From: Paracoccaceae bacterium
GTDB taxonomy: Bacteria; Pseudomonadota; Alphaproteobacteria; Rhodobacterales; Rhodobacteraceae
Reading direction: 5' to 3'
DNA: 32,109 nt
Assembly (NCBI GenBank): GCA_007126375.1
Contig: SLBI01000178.1
Location: 1-32,109 of the forward strand
The notes below the pieces were generated by a model. It did no database searches, was not told the origin of the DNA, and saw only the letters and a program-made list of their open reading frames with translations. The position numbers were made by a program, and so were the translations under genes. Shown one piece after another: positions 8,700 through 18,332 of this stretch (position 1 is its first letter; every line of letters begins with the position of its first letter).

Positions 8700-10859
8700 T
8701 CAGTCGAAGATGCCGGCCAGGGCGCCGCGCCAGAGGGCGTCTAGCTCCGCCAGGGGGGCGGTGGAGTGACCAAGGCGGACATCGCCGCCACCGAAGCGAC
8801 CGACATGGGCAACCGGCACGCCGTCGCGGGCGGCCGCGACCATCAGCGCCTCGGCCTGATCGAAACTGCAGGCGACGAGGTAGCGGCCCTGATCCTCGCC
8901 GAAGAGGGTGGGGATGTCCCCGGGGTCGAGCGTGATCCCGATGCCGGCGGTTGCCGCCATCTCGAAGGCGGCGAGCGCGAGGCCGCCATCGGCGAGATCG
9001 GTCGCCGCGCCGATCAGGTCGCGATGCGCGCGCAGGAAGCTGCCGTGCCGGGCTTCGCTCTCGAGATCGACCGCGGGTGCGGGGCCGGTTTCGATGCCCC
9101 AGGCCTCGGCCGCGAGCGCCGACTGGCCCATGTGTCCGTTCGTGGCGCCCAGCACCAGCGCGACCATGCCATCGGTGGGCGTGGCGGGGATGATCCCGTC
9201 GATCTCCTCGATCAGGCCGACGGCGCCGATGGTGGGGGTCGGCAGGATCTCCTTGCCCTCGGTCTCGTTGTAGAGGCTGACGTTGCCCGAGACGATCGGC
9301 ATGTCGAGCGCGCGCGCCGCCTCGCCGATGCCGCGGATGGCGCCGACGAGCTGGCCCATGATCTCGGGCCGTTCGGGGTTGCCGAAGTTGAGGTTGTCGG
9401 TGGCGGCCAGCGGCCGCGCGCCGGTGGCGCAGAGGTTGCGGAAGGCCTCGGCCATGGCCTGCCGGCCGCCCTGCACCGGGTCGGCGCGGACATAGCGCGG
9501 GGTCACGTCCGAGGTGAAGGCGAGCGCCTTGCCGGTGCCATGGACGCGGACGATGCCGGCGCCCAGGCCCGGCGTGCGCAGCGTGTCGGCGCCGACCTGG
9601 GAGTCGTATTGCTCCCATACCCAGGCCCTGTGGGCATGGTTGGGGCTTGCGATGAGGGCCTTCAGCGCCTCGATCGGGTCGATTTCGGGCAGTACCGGCA
9701 GGGGCGGAGGCGGCGGCGTCTCCACCCAGGGACGGTCGTATTCCGGCGCCTCGCCCGAAAGCGCGCGCAGCGGCAGGTCGGCCTTCACCGCGTTGCCGTG
9801 CAGGATCAGGAAACGGTCCTCGGCGATCGTCTCGCCCACCACGGCGAAATCGAGGTCCCATTTCGCGAAGATCGCGCGGGCCTCGTCCTCCTTCTCGGGG
9901 CGCAGCACCATCAGCATGCGCTCCTGGCTCTCGGACAGCATCATCTCGTAGGCGCTCATCCCGGGCTCGCGGCAGGGCACGCGGTCGAGGTCGAGCCGGA
10001 TGCCGAGGCCGCCCTTGTCGCCCATCTCGACCGCGGAACAGGTCAGCCCGGCGGCGCCCATGTCCTGGATCGAGATGACCGCGCCGGTCTCCATCAGTTC
10101 GAGGCAGGCTTCGAGCAGGCGCTTTTCGGTGAAGGGGTCGCCCACCTGCACCGTGGGCCGCTTTTCCTCGGTGTCGGCGCCGAATTCTGCCGAGGCCATG
10201 GTGGCTCCGCCGACCCCGTCGCGTCCGGTCTTCGAGCCGAGATAGACCACCGGCATGCCGACACCCGAGGCCGCCGAGTAGAAGATCGCGTCTGCACGGG
10301 CCAAGCCGGCGGCAAAGGCATTGACGAGGCAGTTGCCGTCGTAGGCGGGATGGAAGCGCAACTCGCCGCCCACCGTGGGCACGCCGAAGGCGTTGCCGTA
10401 ACCGCCGATTCCCTCGACCACCCCGCGCAGGAGGCGCGCGGTGCGCGGATGGTCGGCCGCGCCGAAGCTGAGCGCATTCATTGCGGCAATGGGTCGCGCC
10501 CCCATGGTGAAGACGTCGCGCAGGATGCCGCCCACCCCGGTCGCCGCGCCCTGGCGGGGCTCGATGTAGCTGGGGTGGTTGTGGCTCTCCATCTTGAACA
10601 CCACGGCCAGGCCGTCGCCGATGTCCACCACACCGGCGTTCTCACCGGGGCCGCAGATCACCTGCGGGCCGGTGGTGTGCAGCGTGCGCAGCCATTTCTT
10701 CGAGGATTTGTACGAGCAGTGCTCGTTCCACATCGCCGAAAAGATGCCGAGTTCGGTGAAGCTCGGCGCGCGGCCCAGCAGGGAGAGGATGCGGTCGTAT
10801 TCGTCGGGCTTGAGGCCGTGCGCCGTGACCAGTGCCTCGGTAATGGCCGGTTCCTGCAT
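8700..10859 (-). CDS. purL: Phosphoribosylformylglycinamidine synthase subunit PurL
   Basis: [78 protein letters not shown]; 719 aa. Confidence 0.98.
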   Translation of the reverse strand: MQEPAITEALVTAHGLKPDEYDRILSLLGRAPSFTELGIFSAMWNEHCSYKSSKKWLRTLHTTGPQVICGPGENAGVVDIGDGLAVVFKMESHNHPSYIEPRQGAATGVGGILRDVFTMGARPIAAMNALSFGAADHPRTARLLRGVVEGIGGYGNAFGVPTVGGELRFHPAYDGNCLVNAFAAGLARADAIFYSAASGVGMPVVYLGSKTGRDGVGGATMASAEFGADTEEKRPTVQVGDPFTEKRLLEACLELMETGAVISIQDMGAAGLTCSAVEMGDKGGLGIRLDLDRVPCREPGMSAYEMMLSESQERMLMVLRPEKEDEARAIFAKWDLDFAVVGETIAEDRFLILHGNAVKADLPLRALSGEAPEYDRPWVETPPPPPLPVLPEIDPIEALKALIASPNHAHRAWVWEQYDSQVGADTLRTPGLGAGIVRVHGTGKALAFTSDVTPRYVRADPVQGGRQAMAEAFRNLCATGARPLAATDNLNFGNPERPEIMGQLVGAIRGIGEAARALDMPIVSGNVSLYNETEGKEILPTPTIGAVGLIEEIDGIIPATPTDGMVALVLGATNGHMGQSALAAEAWGIETGPAPAVDLESEARHGSFLRAHRDLIGAATDLADGGLALAAFEMAATAGIGITLDPGDIPTLFGEDQGRYLVACSFDQAEALMVAAARDGVPVAHVGRFGGGDVRLGHSTAPLAELDALWRGALAGIFD

Positions 10860-10993
10860 GCGCTTGCCCCCCTCTCCGTACTGCGGGGGTGTGTTTACGC
10901 CATGCCCTGCGGCGCGGGAAGGGCTGGTGGAAGCTTGCCTCTCAGCTCTTTGCATGCTAATGAATACATCATTTGTTGGGGGGAGGAATTGTG

Positions 10994-11254
10994 ATGCGCA
11001 TGACCGGAGACGGGCTGCTTCTCTCCTTCGGCCATCTGGCACGCAGTGTTTCGGCGACCTTGATCGCCGGGCTGTGGCGGCGGATGACGTCCGAACAGGT
11101 CGAGGCGCGGCTCAAGGCGCTGCCGGCGCGCGAGCAGGCCGGTCTGGTAGGCGGCGTGCTGGGGCTGCTGTTTCTGTGCAGCCTGTTCGCGGCGCAGTTC
11201 GGCATCCTGGGGATGTTGGCGTTCTGGTTGGTGGTGATCGTCCTCGTGAACTGA
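10994..11254 (+). CDS. Small hypothetical membrane protein (86 aa)
   Basis: ATG 10994 with a GGGGGGAGGAA Shine-Dalgarno; C-terminal hydrophobic segment [35 protein letters not shown]. Confidence 0.65.
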   Translation: MRMTGDGLLLSFGHLARSVSATLIAGLWRRMTSEQVEARLKALPAREQAGLVGGVLGLLFLCSLFAAQFGILGMLAFWLVVIVLVN

Positions 11255-11276
11255 GGCGTCACCCTTCCGATTGATA

Positions 11277-11312
11277 GCGGATCGAAATTTTTTCGGTCTG
11301 CCGGTGATCCGC
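11277..11312. promoter_or_regulatory. Nested inverted repeat upstream of the small membrane protein gene
   Basis: GCGGATC (11277-11283) / GATCCGC (11306-11312) with internal CGAAA-TTT-TTTCG (11283-11295). Confidence 0.4.
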
Positions 11313-11363
11313 GTGCCGCAGCGCCGCGTAAACCCAACCATAACAATCATCGGGAGCCGGATC

Positions 11364-11543
11364 ATGAGTGAGATCGTTGCAGTTCTGAGCCTTGGCACGC
11401 TGGGTGCCGTGCTTGCATTCGCCTACGCCTCGGTACGTGCGATGGAGAAGGGGCGCGCCGAAGGCACGCCCAAGTCCACCCTGTCGCGTGATGGCGCGGC
11501 CGAGCGGCTGGCCGAGCTTCGCGCCGAAGTCGAACAGCGCTGA
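11364..11543 (+). CDS. Small hypothetical membrane-anchored protein (59 aa)
   Basis: ATG 11364 preceded by CGGGAGCC; MSEIVAVLSLGTLGAVLAFAYASVRAMEKG, one N-terminal TM-like segment then a charged tail; followed by a terminator. Confidence 0.65.
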   Translation: MSEIVAVLSLGTLGAVLAFAYASVRAMEKGRAEGTPKSTLSRDGAAERLAELRAEVEQR

Positions 11544-11568
11544 GACCTACGAAGGGCAACCAAGCTGG

Positions 11569-11596
11569 AAAGGGGTGGCGCTGCCACCCCTTTTTT
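11569..11596 (+). terminator. Rho-independent terminator downstream of the small membrane protein gene
   Basis: AAAGGGGTGGC-GCT-GCCACCCCTTTTTT: 9-bp perfect GC-rich stem with a T tract. Confidence 0.9.
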
Positions 11597-11657
11597 CGTT
11601 GCGGAAGAGCGTGGGGCGAGGGTTGCTTCCCGTGGCGGCCAGACTGAAAGGTCAGTT

Positions 11658-11685
11658 AAAAAAAAGGCCGAGCAGAGCTCGGCCT
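11658..11685 (-). terminator. Rho-independent terminator on the minus strand
   Basis: On minus: AGGCCGAGC-TCT-GCTCGGCCT followed by TTTTTTT; 9-bp perfect stem. Confidence 0.9.
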
Positions 11686-11735
11686 AAGTCCAACAGGGAG
11701 GTAGAAGGACCGAACCCAGGTCCGCTCCTTCGATA
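11658..11735 (-). ncRNA. Candidate small RNA (two stem-loops flanking a C-rich single-stranded stretch)
   Basis: Minus strand: CGAAGGAGCGGACCTGGGTTCGGTCCTTC hairpin, then TACCTCCCTGTTGGACTT (unpaired, anti-SD-like CCTCCC), then a strong intrinsic terminator; no supported minus-strand ORF covers it. 5' end is approximate. Confidence 0.45.
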
Positions 11736-11866
11736 CGAGAACTAAGGGCCGTGTCGGGCTTCGGCAACAGGGAAACGCGCGCCGCTTCTGCAAGCCCGGT
11801 CTGCGTTGCATGCATGCCTCATCTTTTGCGGGAACTCGTTGTCGTCCATGGGTTGAGTCGCGCGCA

Positions 11867-12763
11867 TCAGCCCCGGCGGCTTCGGCGATCTTCCATGATC
11901 TCCTCGATCACGAAATCGCGAAAGGCAGAGACGCGTTTGGAATGCCTCAGCTCCTCCGGATAGGCCAGAAACACGGGCACTTCGCCGCTCTCCACCTCGG
12001 GCAGCACCCGGACGAGGTTCGGCACGTCGCGCGTGATGTAGTCGGGCAGAACGCCGATGCCGGCATCTCCGAGCACCGCCTGCAGCACACCGAAATAGGT
12101 GTTCACCGTCAGCGTGGACCGGATGTGGTTGGCCAGCAGGCTCTGGACCAGCGCGGCGCTGGCGGCCGCCTGAGGCGTCGCGGGGTTCTGGCAGACCAGC
12201 CGGTGATTGGCCATCTCGGCCAAAGTCGCCGGCATTCCGGCCCGCTCGACGTAGCCCGGTGCGGCGAAGAGGCGGATACGCACCCCCATGAGGCGCTTGC
12301 GGATCAGGTCGGCCTGCGAAGGTTCCTTCATGCGGATCGCGACATCGGCCTCGCGCATGGGCAGGTCGTAGACGCGTTCCTCCAGCATCAGGTCGATGCG
12401 CAGGTCGGGGTAGCGATCGAACAGCTTGGTCAGCCGCGGCGCGAGCCACAGCGTGCCGAAGCCGGTGGTGGTGGTCACGCGCAACTCGCCGAAGACCTCG
12501 TCCTCGCTGTCGCGAATGCGCGCGGTGGCGGCATCCAGTCGCTGCGCCATCGCGCGCGTCGCATCGAACAGCAACTCGCCCTGCTCGGTGAGAATCAGCC
12601 CCCGGGCATGGCGATGAAAAAGCGTGGTGTCGAATGCCTCCTCCAGCGCTCGGATCTGCCGGCTGACGGCGGATTGCGACAGGTTCAGGGTTTCGCCAGC
12701 ATGGGTCAGGCTGCCGGCGTCGGCAACCGCATGAAAGATCCTGAGCTTGTCCCAATCCACCAC
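11867..12763 (-). CDS. LysR family transcriptional regulator
   Basis: MVDWDKLRIFHAVADAGSLTHAGETLNLSQSAVSRQIRALEEAFDTTLFHRHARGLILTEQGELL: classic LysR N-terminal HTH. Confidence 0.95.
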   Translation of the reverse strand: MVDWDKLRIFHAVADAGSLTHAGETLNLSQSAVSRQIRALEEAFDTTLFHRHARGLILTEQGELLFDATRAMAQRLDAATARIRDSEDEVFGELRVTTTTGFGTLWLAPRLTKLFDRYPDLRIDLMLEERVYDLPMREADVAIRMKEPSQADLIRKRLMGVRIRLFAAPGYVERAGMPATLAEMANHRLVCQNPATPQAAASAALVQSLLANHIRSTLTVNTYFGVLQAVLGDAGIGVLPDYITRDVPNLVRVLPEVESGEVPVFLAYPEELRHSKRVSAFRDFVIEEIMEDRRSRRG

Positions 12764-12861
12764 GACGACATCTTTCTGGGCAGGGCCGGCTGCGGCTACG
12801 ATCCTGTCTTAGGGGCTTGCGCGCTTCGGCGAAAGCTGCGGCAGACGAAGAAATCGTTCTC

Positions 12862-12880
12862 AGGTCAGATAAACTGACCT
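12862..12880. promoter_or_regulatory. Putative LysR-type operator between lysR and the indolepyruvate oxidoreductase gene
   Basis: AGGTCAG-ATAAA-CTGACCT perfect 7-bp dyad containing T-N11-A (TCAGATAAACTGA). Confidence 0.55.
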
Positions 12881-12966
12881 ATCATGAGGGCCAGAAGGAG
12901 TGCCCGGAGAAGGGCGCCGGTGGGGCCGGGGGCAAGCGCACGGATACGTGCATTGGGAGGTGCAAG

Positions 12967-15900
12967 ATGGCCAGGCAGGATGTGCGGCTTTCCGACCGTT
13001 TCGACCTGACGAAATCACCGGTGCTCCTGAACGGAACTCAGGCGCTGGTGCGGCTGATGCTGACGCAGGAGGCGCGTGACAAGGCCCGCGGGCTGGACAC
13101 GGCCGGCTATGTCACCGGGTATCGCGGCAGCCCGCTGGGGGCGGTGGATCAGCAGATGGCTCGCGCCCGCAAGGAACTGAAGGCGGCGAACATCCTCTTC
13201 CGCGAGGGGCTGAACGAGGATCTCGCCGCGACCGCTCTGTGGGGCAGTCAGCAGGCCGAGCTGCGCGGCGAGGGCAGACACGACGGCGTATTCGGCCTTT
13301 GGTACGGCAAGGGGCCCGGTGTGGACCGCTCGGGCGACGTGATGCGGCATGCCAACATGGCCGGAACCTCGCCGCATGGCGGCGTGCTGATGGCGATGGG
13401 CGACGATCACACCGGCGAATCCTCCACCACCCTGCATCAGTCGGACTGGGCGATGGTGGATGCCTACATGCCGGTGCTGAGCCCGGCCGGCGTGCAGGAG
13501 CTGATCGACTTCGGCGTGATCGGCTATGAACTCAGCCGCTTCGCCGGGGTATGGGTCGGCCTCAAGACCATGAAGGACACGGTGGAGGCGACGGCGGTCG
13601 TGGATGGCGACCCGTTCCGCATGAAGCCGATCCGGCCCGATTTCCCCATGCCCGAGGGCGGGCTGAACATCCGGCTTGTCGATACGCCGGTGGAGCAGGA
13701 AACGCGGATGATCGATCACAAGCGCTTCGCGGTCGAGGCGTTCGGGCGCGCGAACCGGCTCGACCGGAGGGTCTGGGGCAAGCCGGGGGCGAAGATCGGC
13801 TTGGTCGCGGCGGGCAAGAACTGGCTCGACCTGTGCCATGCGCTGAACCTGCTGGGCATCGACGCGGTCGAGGCCGAGCGGCTGGGGATAACCACCTACA
13901 AGGTGGCCATGACCTGGCCGCTGGACATGGCGAGCTTCCACGACTTTGCCGAAGGGCTCGACCTGATCGTGGTAGTCGAGGAGAAGCGCAAGCTCATCGA
14001 GGTCCAGGTCAAGGAGGCGCTGTTCGACGACCGCCGCGGCCGCCGCGTGTATGGCTGGCACAAGGGCGACGCGGTGGACAACGGCCGCCGCGTGGAGCTG
14101 TTCCCGACACGCTATGCGCTGGACCCGGTCACCATCGCCGCGAAACTCGGCGCCATCCTGATCGAGGAAGGGCGCGACGGCGAAAGCCTGCGTGCCCAGC
14201 TTGCCAACATCGAGGCCGCGATGCGGGCCGACAATGCGCAGGACCTCGCGGCGCGGCTGCCCTATTTCTGCGCCGGTTGCCCGCACAACAGTTCGACCAG
14301 GGTGCCCGAGGGCAGCCGCGCCTATGCCGGCATCGGCTGTCACTACATGGTGCAGTGGATGGACCGCGAGACGCTGGGATTCACCCATATGGGCGGCGAG
14401 GGGGCGAACTGGATCGGCGAGGCGCCGTTCTCGACCCGGACCCACGTGTTCCAGAACATCGGCGACGGCACCTACAATCACTCCGGCGTGCAGGCGATCC
14501 GTGCGGCGCTGGCGGCGGGCACCAACATCACCTTCAAGATCCTCTTCAACGATGCCGTGGCCATGACCGGAGGGCAGAAGAACGACGGCGGGCTGACTGC
14601 GGACCGCATCGTGGCCGAGGTGCGTGCCATGGGCGTGAAGCACGTCGCGCTGGTCTATGACGCCAAGGAGGCACCGGATTTCAGCCTCTTCCCGGCCGAT
14701 CTGGAAAAGCACGAGCGCGCCGATCTGCAGCGCGTGCAGGAGAAGTTCCGCGAACTCCCCGGCGTGTCGGTCATCGTCTATGCCCAGACCTGCGCCGCCG
14801 AGAAGCGCCGGCGGCGCAAGCGCGGGCAGTTCCCCGACATCGACCGGCGTGTCTTCATCAACACCGATGTCTGCGAAGGCTGCGGCGATTGCGGCGTGCA
14901 GTCTAACTGTGTCGCCATCGTGCCGGTCGAGACGGAACTGGGCCGCAAGCGCGCCATCGACCAATCCGCCTGCAACAAGGACTTCAGCTGTCTCAAGGGG
15001 TTCTGCCCCTCCTTCGTGACCCTGCAGGGGGCACAGCCCAAGCGCGCCGCGAGTGCGCAGGTCGATCTGCCTGACCTGCCGGACCCGGCTCTGCCGGCGA
15101 TCGAGGGGACACACAACGTGGTCATCACCGGGGTCGGCGGCACCGGGGTAGTTACCGTCGGCGCCATTCTCTCGATGGCCGCGCATCTCGACGGCAAGGG
15201 TGCGGGCATGATCGAGATGGCAGGCCTGGCGCAGAAGGGCGGCGCGGTCCACATCCATTGCCGCATCGCCGAGAAGCCACAGGACATCACCGCGATCCGG
15301 GTGGCCACAGGCGAGGCGCATTGCGTCATCGGCGGCGATCTGGTGGTGACGGCCGGCGCCAAGACGCTGAGCCTGATGCGGAGCGGCAAGAGCGGGGCGG
15401 TGGTGAACAGCCACGACATCGTCACCGGCGCCTTCACCCGCGATACCGAGTTCCGCATCCCGCAGCGCGATCTTTGCAAGGCACTGGAGCTGCGGCTGGG
15501 CGAGCGGCTGGACCTGTTCGATTCGACCGAGCTGGCGCGCGTGCTTATGGGCGATTCGATCTATTCCAACATGATGGTCTTTGGCGCCGCCTGGCAGCGC
15601 GGGCTGGTGCCGCTCAGCCACGATGCGATCGACCGGGCGATCGAGCTGAACGGGGCGGCCGCCGAGGCGAACCGGCGCGCCTTCGCGCTGGGACGCTGGG
15701 CGGTGCTGCATCCCGCGCAGGCGGCGCGGATGCTGGTGCCGACCGTGGTGGAAAAGCCGAAGACGCCGGAGGAACGGGTCGCCTTCCGTGAGAAGCATCT
15801 GATGGAGTATCAGTCGGCGCGGCTGGCCAGGCGCTATCGCAGGCTGCTGGATCGCGTGAACGACCCCCGGCTGCGCGAGGCGGTCGCGCTGGGCTATCAC

Positions 15901-16389
15901 AAGCTGTTGGCCTACAAGGACGAATACGAGGTCGCGCGGCTGCATCTTCAGACCGCCGAAAAGGCGCGCGCCGCCTTCGACGGTGATCTTCGGATGACCT
16001 TTCACCTCGCCCCGCCGCTGATGCCCGGCCGCGACGCCGAAGGCCGGCCCCGCAAGCGCGCCTTCGGGCCGGGCATGCTGCGGCTGTTCCGGTTGCTGGC
16101 CGCCCTGAAGCCCCTGCGCGGTACCCCGCTCGATGTCTTCGGCTGGACCCACGAGCGGCGGATGGAGCGCCGGCTGATCCGGCAGTACGAGGCCGACATG
16201 GCCGAGGCGCTGGAGCGGCTGACGCCCGCGACCCGTGACGCGGCGGTGGCGCTGGCGGAACTGCCGCTGACGATCCGCGGCTTCGGCCCGGTCAAGGCGG
16301 CGAACGCCGAGGCCACGGCGAAGCGGCGCGAGGAGTTGCTGGCGGTGCTCCGTGCCGGCGACGCCCCGCTTGCCCGGGCGGCGGAATAG
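12967..16389 (+). CDS. Indolepyruvate ferredoxin oxidoreductase family protein (fused IorA/IorB type)
   Basis: GYVTGYRGSPLGAVDQQM, YFCAGCPHNSSTRVPEGSRAYAGIGCHYM, TDVCEGCGDCGVQSNCVAI (Fe-S cysteines), VVITGVGGTGVVTVGAILSMAAHLDGKG. Start at ATG 12967 after GGGAGG. Confidence 0.95.
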   Translation: MARQDVRLSDRFDLTKSPVLLNGTQALVRLMLTQEARDKARGLDTAGYVTGYRGSPLGAVDQQMARARKELKAANILFREGLNEDLAATALWGSQQAELRGEGRHDGVFGLWYGKGPGVDRSGDVMRHANMAGTSPHGGVLMAMGDDHTGESSTTLHQSDWAMVDAYMPVLSPAGVQELIDFGVIGYELSRFAGVWVGLKTMKDTVEATAVVDGDPFRMKPIRPDFPMPEGGLNIRLVDTPVEQETRMIDHKRFAVEAFGRANRLDRRVWGKPGAKIGLVAAGKNWLDLCHALNLLGIDAVEAERLGITTYKVAMTWPLDMASFHDFAEGLDLIVVVEEKRKLIEVQVKEALFDDRRGRRVYGWHKGDAVDNGRRVELFPTRYALDPVTIAAKLGAILIEEGRDGESLRAQLANIEAAMRADNAQDLAARLPYFCAGCPHNSSTRVPEGSRAYAGIGCHYMVQWMDRETLGFTHMGGEGANWIGEAPFSTRTHVFQNIGDGTYNHSGVQAIRAALAAGTNITFKILFNDAVAMTGGQKNDGGLTADRIVAEVRAMGVKHVALVYDAKEAPDFSLFPADLEKHERADLQRVQEKFRELPGVSVIVYAQTCAAEKRRRRKRGQFPDIDRRVFINTDVCEGCGDCGVQSNCVAIVPVETELGRKRAIDQSACNKDFSCLKGFCPSFVTLQGAQPKRAASAQVDLPDLPDPALPAIEGTHNVVITGVGGTGVVTVGAILSMAAHLDGKGAGMIEMAGLAQKGGAVHIHCRIAEKPQDITAIRVATGEAHCVIGGDLVVTAGAKTLSLMRSGKSGAVVNSHDIVTGAFTRDTEFRIPQRDLCKALELRLGERLDLFDSTELARVLMGDSIYSNMMVFGAAWQRGLVPLSHDAIDRAIELNGAAAEANRRAFALGRWAVLHPAQAARMLVPTVVEKPKTPEERVAFREKHLMEYQSARLARRYRRLLDRVNDPRLREAVALGYHKLLAYKDEYEVARLHLQTAEKARAAFDGDLRMTFHLAPPLMPGRDAEGRPRKRAFGPGMLRLFRLLAALKPLRGTPLDVFGWTHERRMERRLIRQYEADMAEALERLTPATRDAAVALAELPLTIRGFGPVKAANAEATAKRREELLAVLRAGDAPLARAAE

Positions 16390-16470
16390 CGACCCGCCGG
16401 GCACGGCTGTCACACCTCTGTCGCGCCTATGTCGTAGCGCCTTCTGCAACGACCCAGCCTGGGGGACGAG

Positions 16471-17373
16471 GTGGCACGACAGATGGGCATGCCGCAGACG
16501 GCCGGGGACGGCGTCGCCCGCGACATCAGCTATGCGTCCTCGGCCGCGACCCGCGCCGGCCAGGCCGTGATCCGGCTGGTCGAGAACGTTACCGGCCGGC
16601 CGCGGCTGATCCGCCGGGCTGCCGGCTACGAGGCGGAGGTCGCCGCCGGTCGCGATTTCTGGGAGGTGATGGTGGCCCGCTACGGGCTGCGGCTGGAGGT
16701 GTTCGACGGAGCGCTGGAGGTGATCCCGCGAGACGGCCCGCTGGTGGTGATCGCCAATCACCCCTTCGGCATCCTCGACGGGCTGGTGCTGGGTCACATC
16801 CTTGCCCGCACGCGCGGCGATTTCCGCATCCTTGCGCATCGGGTGTTTCGCCGCGCCGAGGCGCTGGACCGTGTGATCCTGCCCCTGAGCTTCGACGAGA
16901 CGAAGGAGGCGCAACGCCTGAACGTTGTCACCCGCGCCGCGGCGCTGCGCTATCTGGCCGATGGCGGCGCCATCGGCATCTTTCCCGGCGGCACGGTCGC
17001 CACTGCGCCGAAACCCTTCGGCCAGCCGCTCGATCCGGTCTGGCGCGGCTTCACCGCGAAGCTGGTCGCCCGGTCGCGGGCCACGGTGGTGCCGATCTAT
17101 TTCGACGGGCACAATTCGCGGCTGTTCCAGGTCGCGAGTCACCTGAACTACACGCTGCGCATGGCGCTTCTGATCCGCGAGTTCGGCGCCCGTGTGGATG
17201 CGCCGGTGCGGCTGGCGGTCGGCGCTGCGATGCCGCCCCAGACGCTGGCGCCCCTGGCCGGAGACCCCAAGGCGATGATGGATTTCCTGCGCGCGGCGAC
17301 GTATCGCTTGGCACCGAGGCCGATCGATCCGTGCCGGCTGGGCCATGAGTTCGAGGCCCGCTACCGGCGCTGA
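16471..17373 (+). CDS. Lysophospholipid acyltransferase family protein (PlsC-like)
   Basis: [20 protein letters not shown] (HX4D) and [22 protein letters not shown] start at 16471 is presumed. Confidence 0.85.
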   Translation: MARQMGMPQTAGDGVARDISYASSAATRAGQAVIRLVENVTGRPRLIRRAAGYEAEVAAGRDFWEVMVARYGLRLEVFDGALEVIPRDGPLVVIANHPFGILDGLVLGHILARTRGDFRILAHRVFRRAEALDRVILPLSFDETKEAQRLNVVTRAAALRYLADGGAIGIFPGGTVATAPKPFGQPLDPVWRGFTAKLVARSRATVVPIYFDGHNSRLFQVASHLNYTLRMALLIREFGARVDAPVRLAVGAAMPPQTLAPLAGDPKAMMDFLRAATYRLAPRPIDPCRLGHEFEARYRR

Positions 17374-17398
17374 GCATCGGCGCGCTGGAGGGCGGTGC

Positions 17399-18211
17399 AT
17401 GGCGGTGGGCGTGTTCGATTCGGGGCTGGGCGGGCTGACGGTGCTGGAGGCGCTGCTGCGGGGGTTGCCGCAGGTGCCCTTCGTCTATCTGGGCGACAAT
17501 GCCCACACGCCCTATGGCGTGCGCGAGCCCGACGACATCTTCGCGCTGACCTGCGCCGGGGTGGAGCGGCTCTGGGCCGAAGGCTGCGACCTCGTGATCC
17601 TCGCCTGCAACACCGCCTCCGCCGCCGCGCTCAGGCGGATGCAGGAGACATGGGTGCCGCCCGACAAGCGCGTCCTCGGCGTCTTCGTGCCGCTGATCGA
17701 GGCGCTGACCGAGCGGCAGTGGGGCGACAACTCTCCGCCGCGCGAGGTGGCAGTGAAGCATGTCGCGCTGTTCGCGACGCCGGCGACGGTCTCGTCGCGC
17801 GCCTTTCAGCGCGAACTGGCGTTCCGCGCGATCGGGGTGGATGTGGAGGCGCAGCCCTGCGGCGGGCTGGTGGATGCGATCGAGGAGGGCGACATGATCC
17901 TCGCCGAAGCGCTGGTGGCGAGCCATGTCGCGGCGCTGAAGCGGCGGATGCCGCACCCGCAGGCCGCGGTGCTGGGCTGCACCCATTATCCGCTGATGGA
18001 GGAAGCGTTTCGCGCCGCGCTGGGCCCCGCGGTGGCGGTCTTTTCCCAGCCCGAGATTGTCGCCGAAAGCCTCGCCGATTATCTGGCACGCCGGCCGGAA
18101 ATGCTGGGGCCGGGTTTGACGCCGATGTTCCTGACCACCGGCGACCCGCTGCAGGTGGGGCACGCCGCGACGCGATTCCTGCGCCGCGGCATCCGATTCG
18201 AGGCGGCCTGA
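17399..18211 (+). CDS. murI: Glutamate racemase
   Basis: [58 protein letters not shown]. Confidence 0.95.
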   Translation: MAVGVFDSGLGGLTVLEALLRGLPQVPFVYLGDNAHTPYGVREPDDIFALTCAGVERLWAEGCDLVILACNTASAAALRRMQETWVPPDKRVLGVFVPLIEALTERQWGDNSPPREVAVKHVALFATPATVSSRAFQRELAFRAIGVDVEAQPCGGLVDAIEEGDMILAEALVASHVAALKRRMPHPQAAVLGCTHYPLMEEAFRAALGPAVAVFSQPEIVAESLADYLARRPEMLGPGLTPMFLTTGDPLQVGHAATRFLRRGIRFEAA

Positions 18212-18332
18212 CCCTTCGCCGCGGGGCGGTGGCTTGACCGGGACGGTGGTGGCCGGCATGACATCCCGGCCGTCAATGAAACGAGACACCGGCTATCGAG
18301 ACCGGTGCAAGGGGAACCGAGGAGAGACAGCC

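Noticed and set aside
8766-10994. 742-aa plus-strand ORF
   Set aside because: Antisense shadow of purL with no recognisable domain.
11277-11290. TTGATAGCGGATCGAA region (11271-11286) as an FNR box
   Set aside because: The spacer is one base too long and the second half-site is ATCGA, not ATCAA.
13015-17400. 1461-aa minus-strand ORF
   Set aside because: Antisense to the well-supported indolepyruvate oxidoreductase and acyltransferase genes; low-complexity His/Arg/Gln/Gly-rich translation typical of GC-rich shadow frames.
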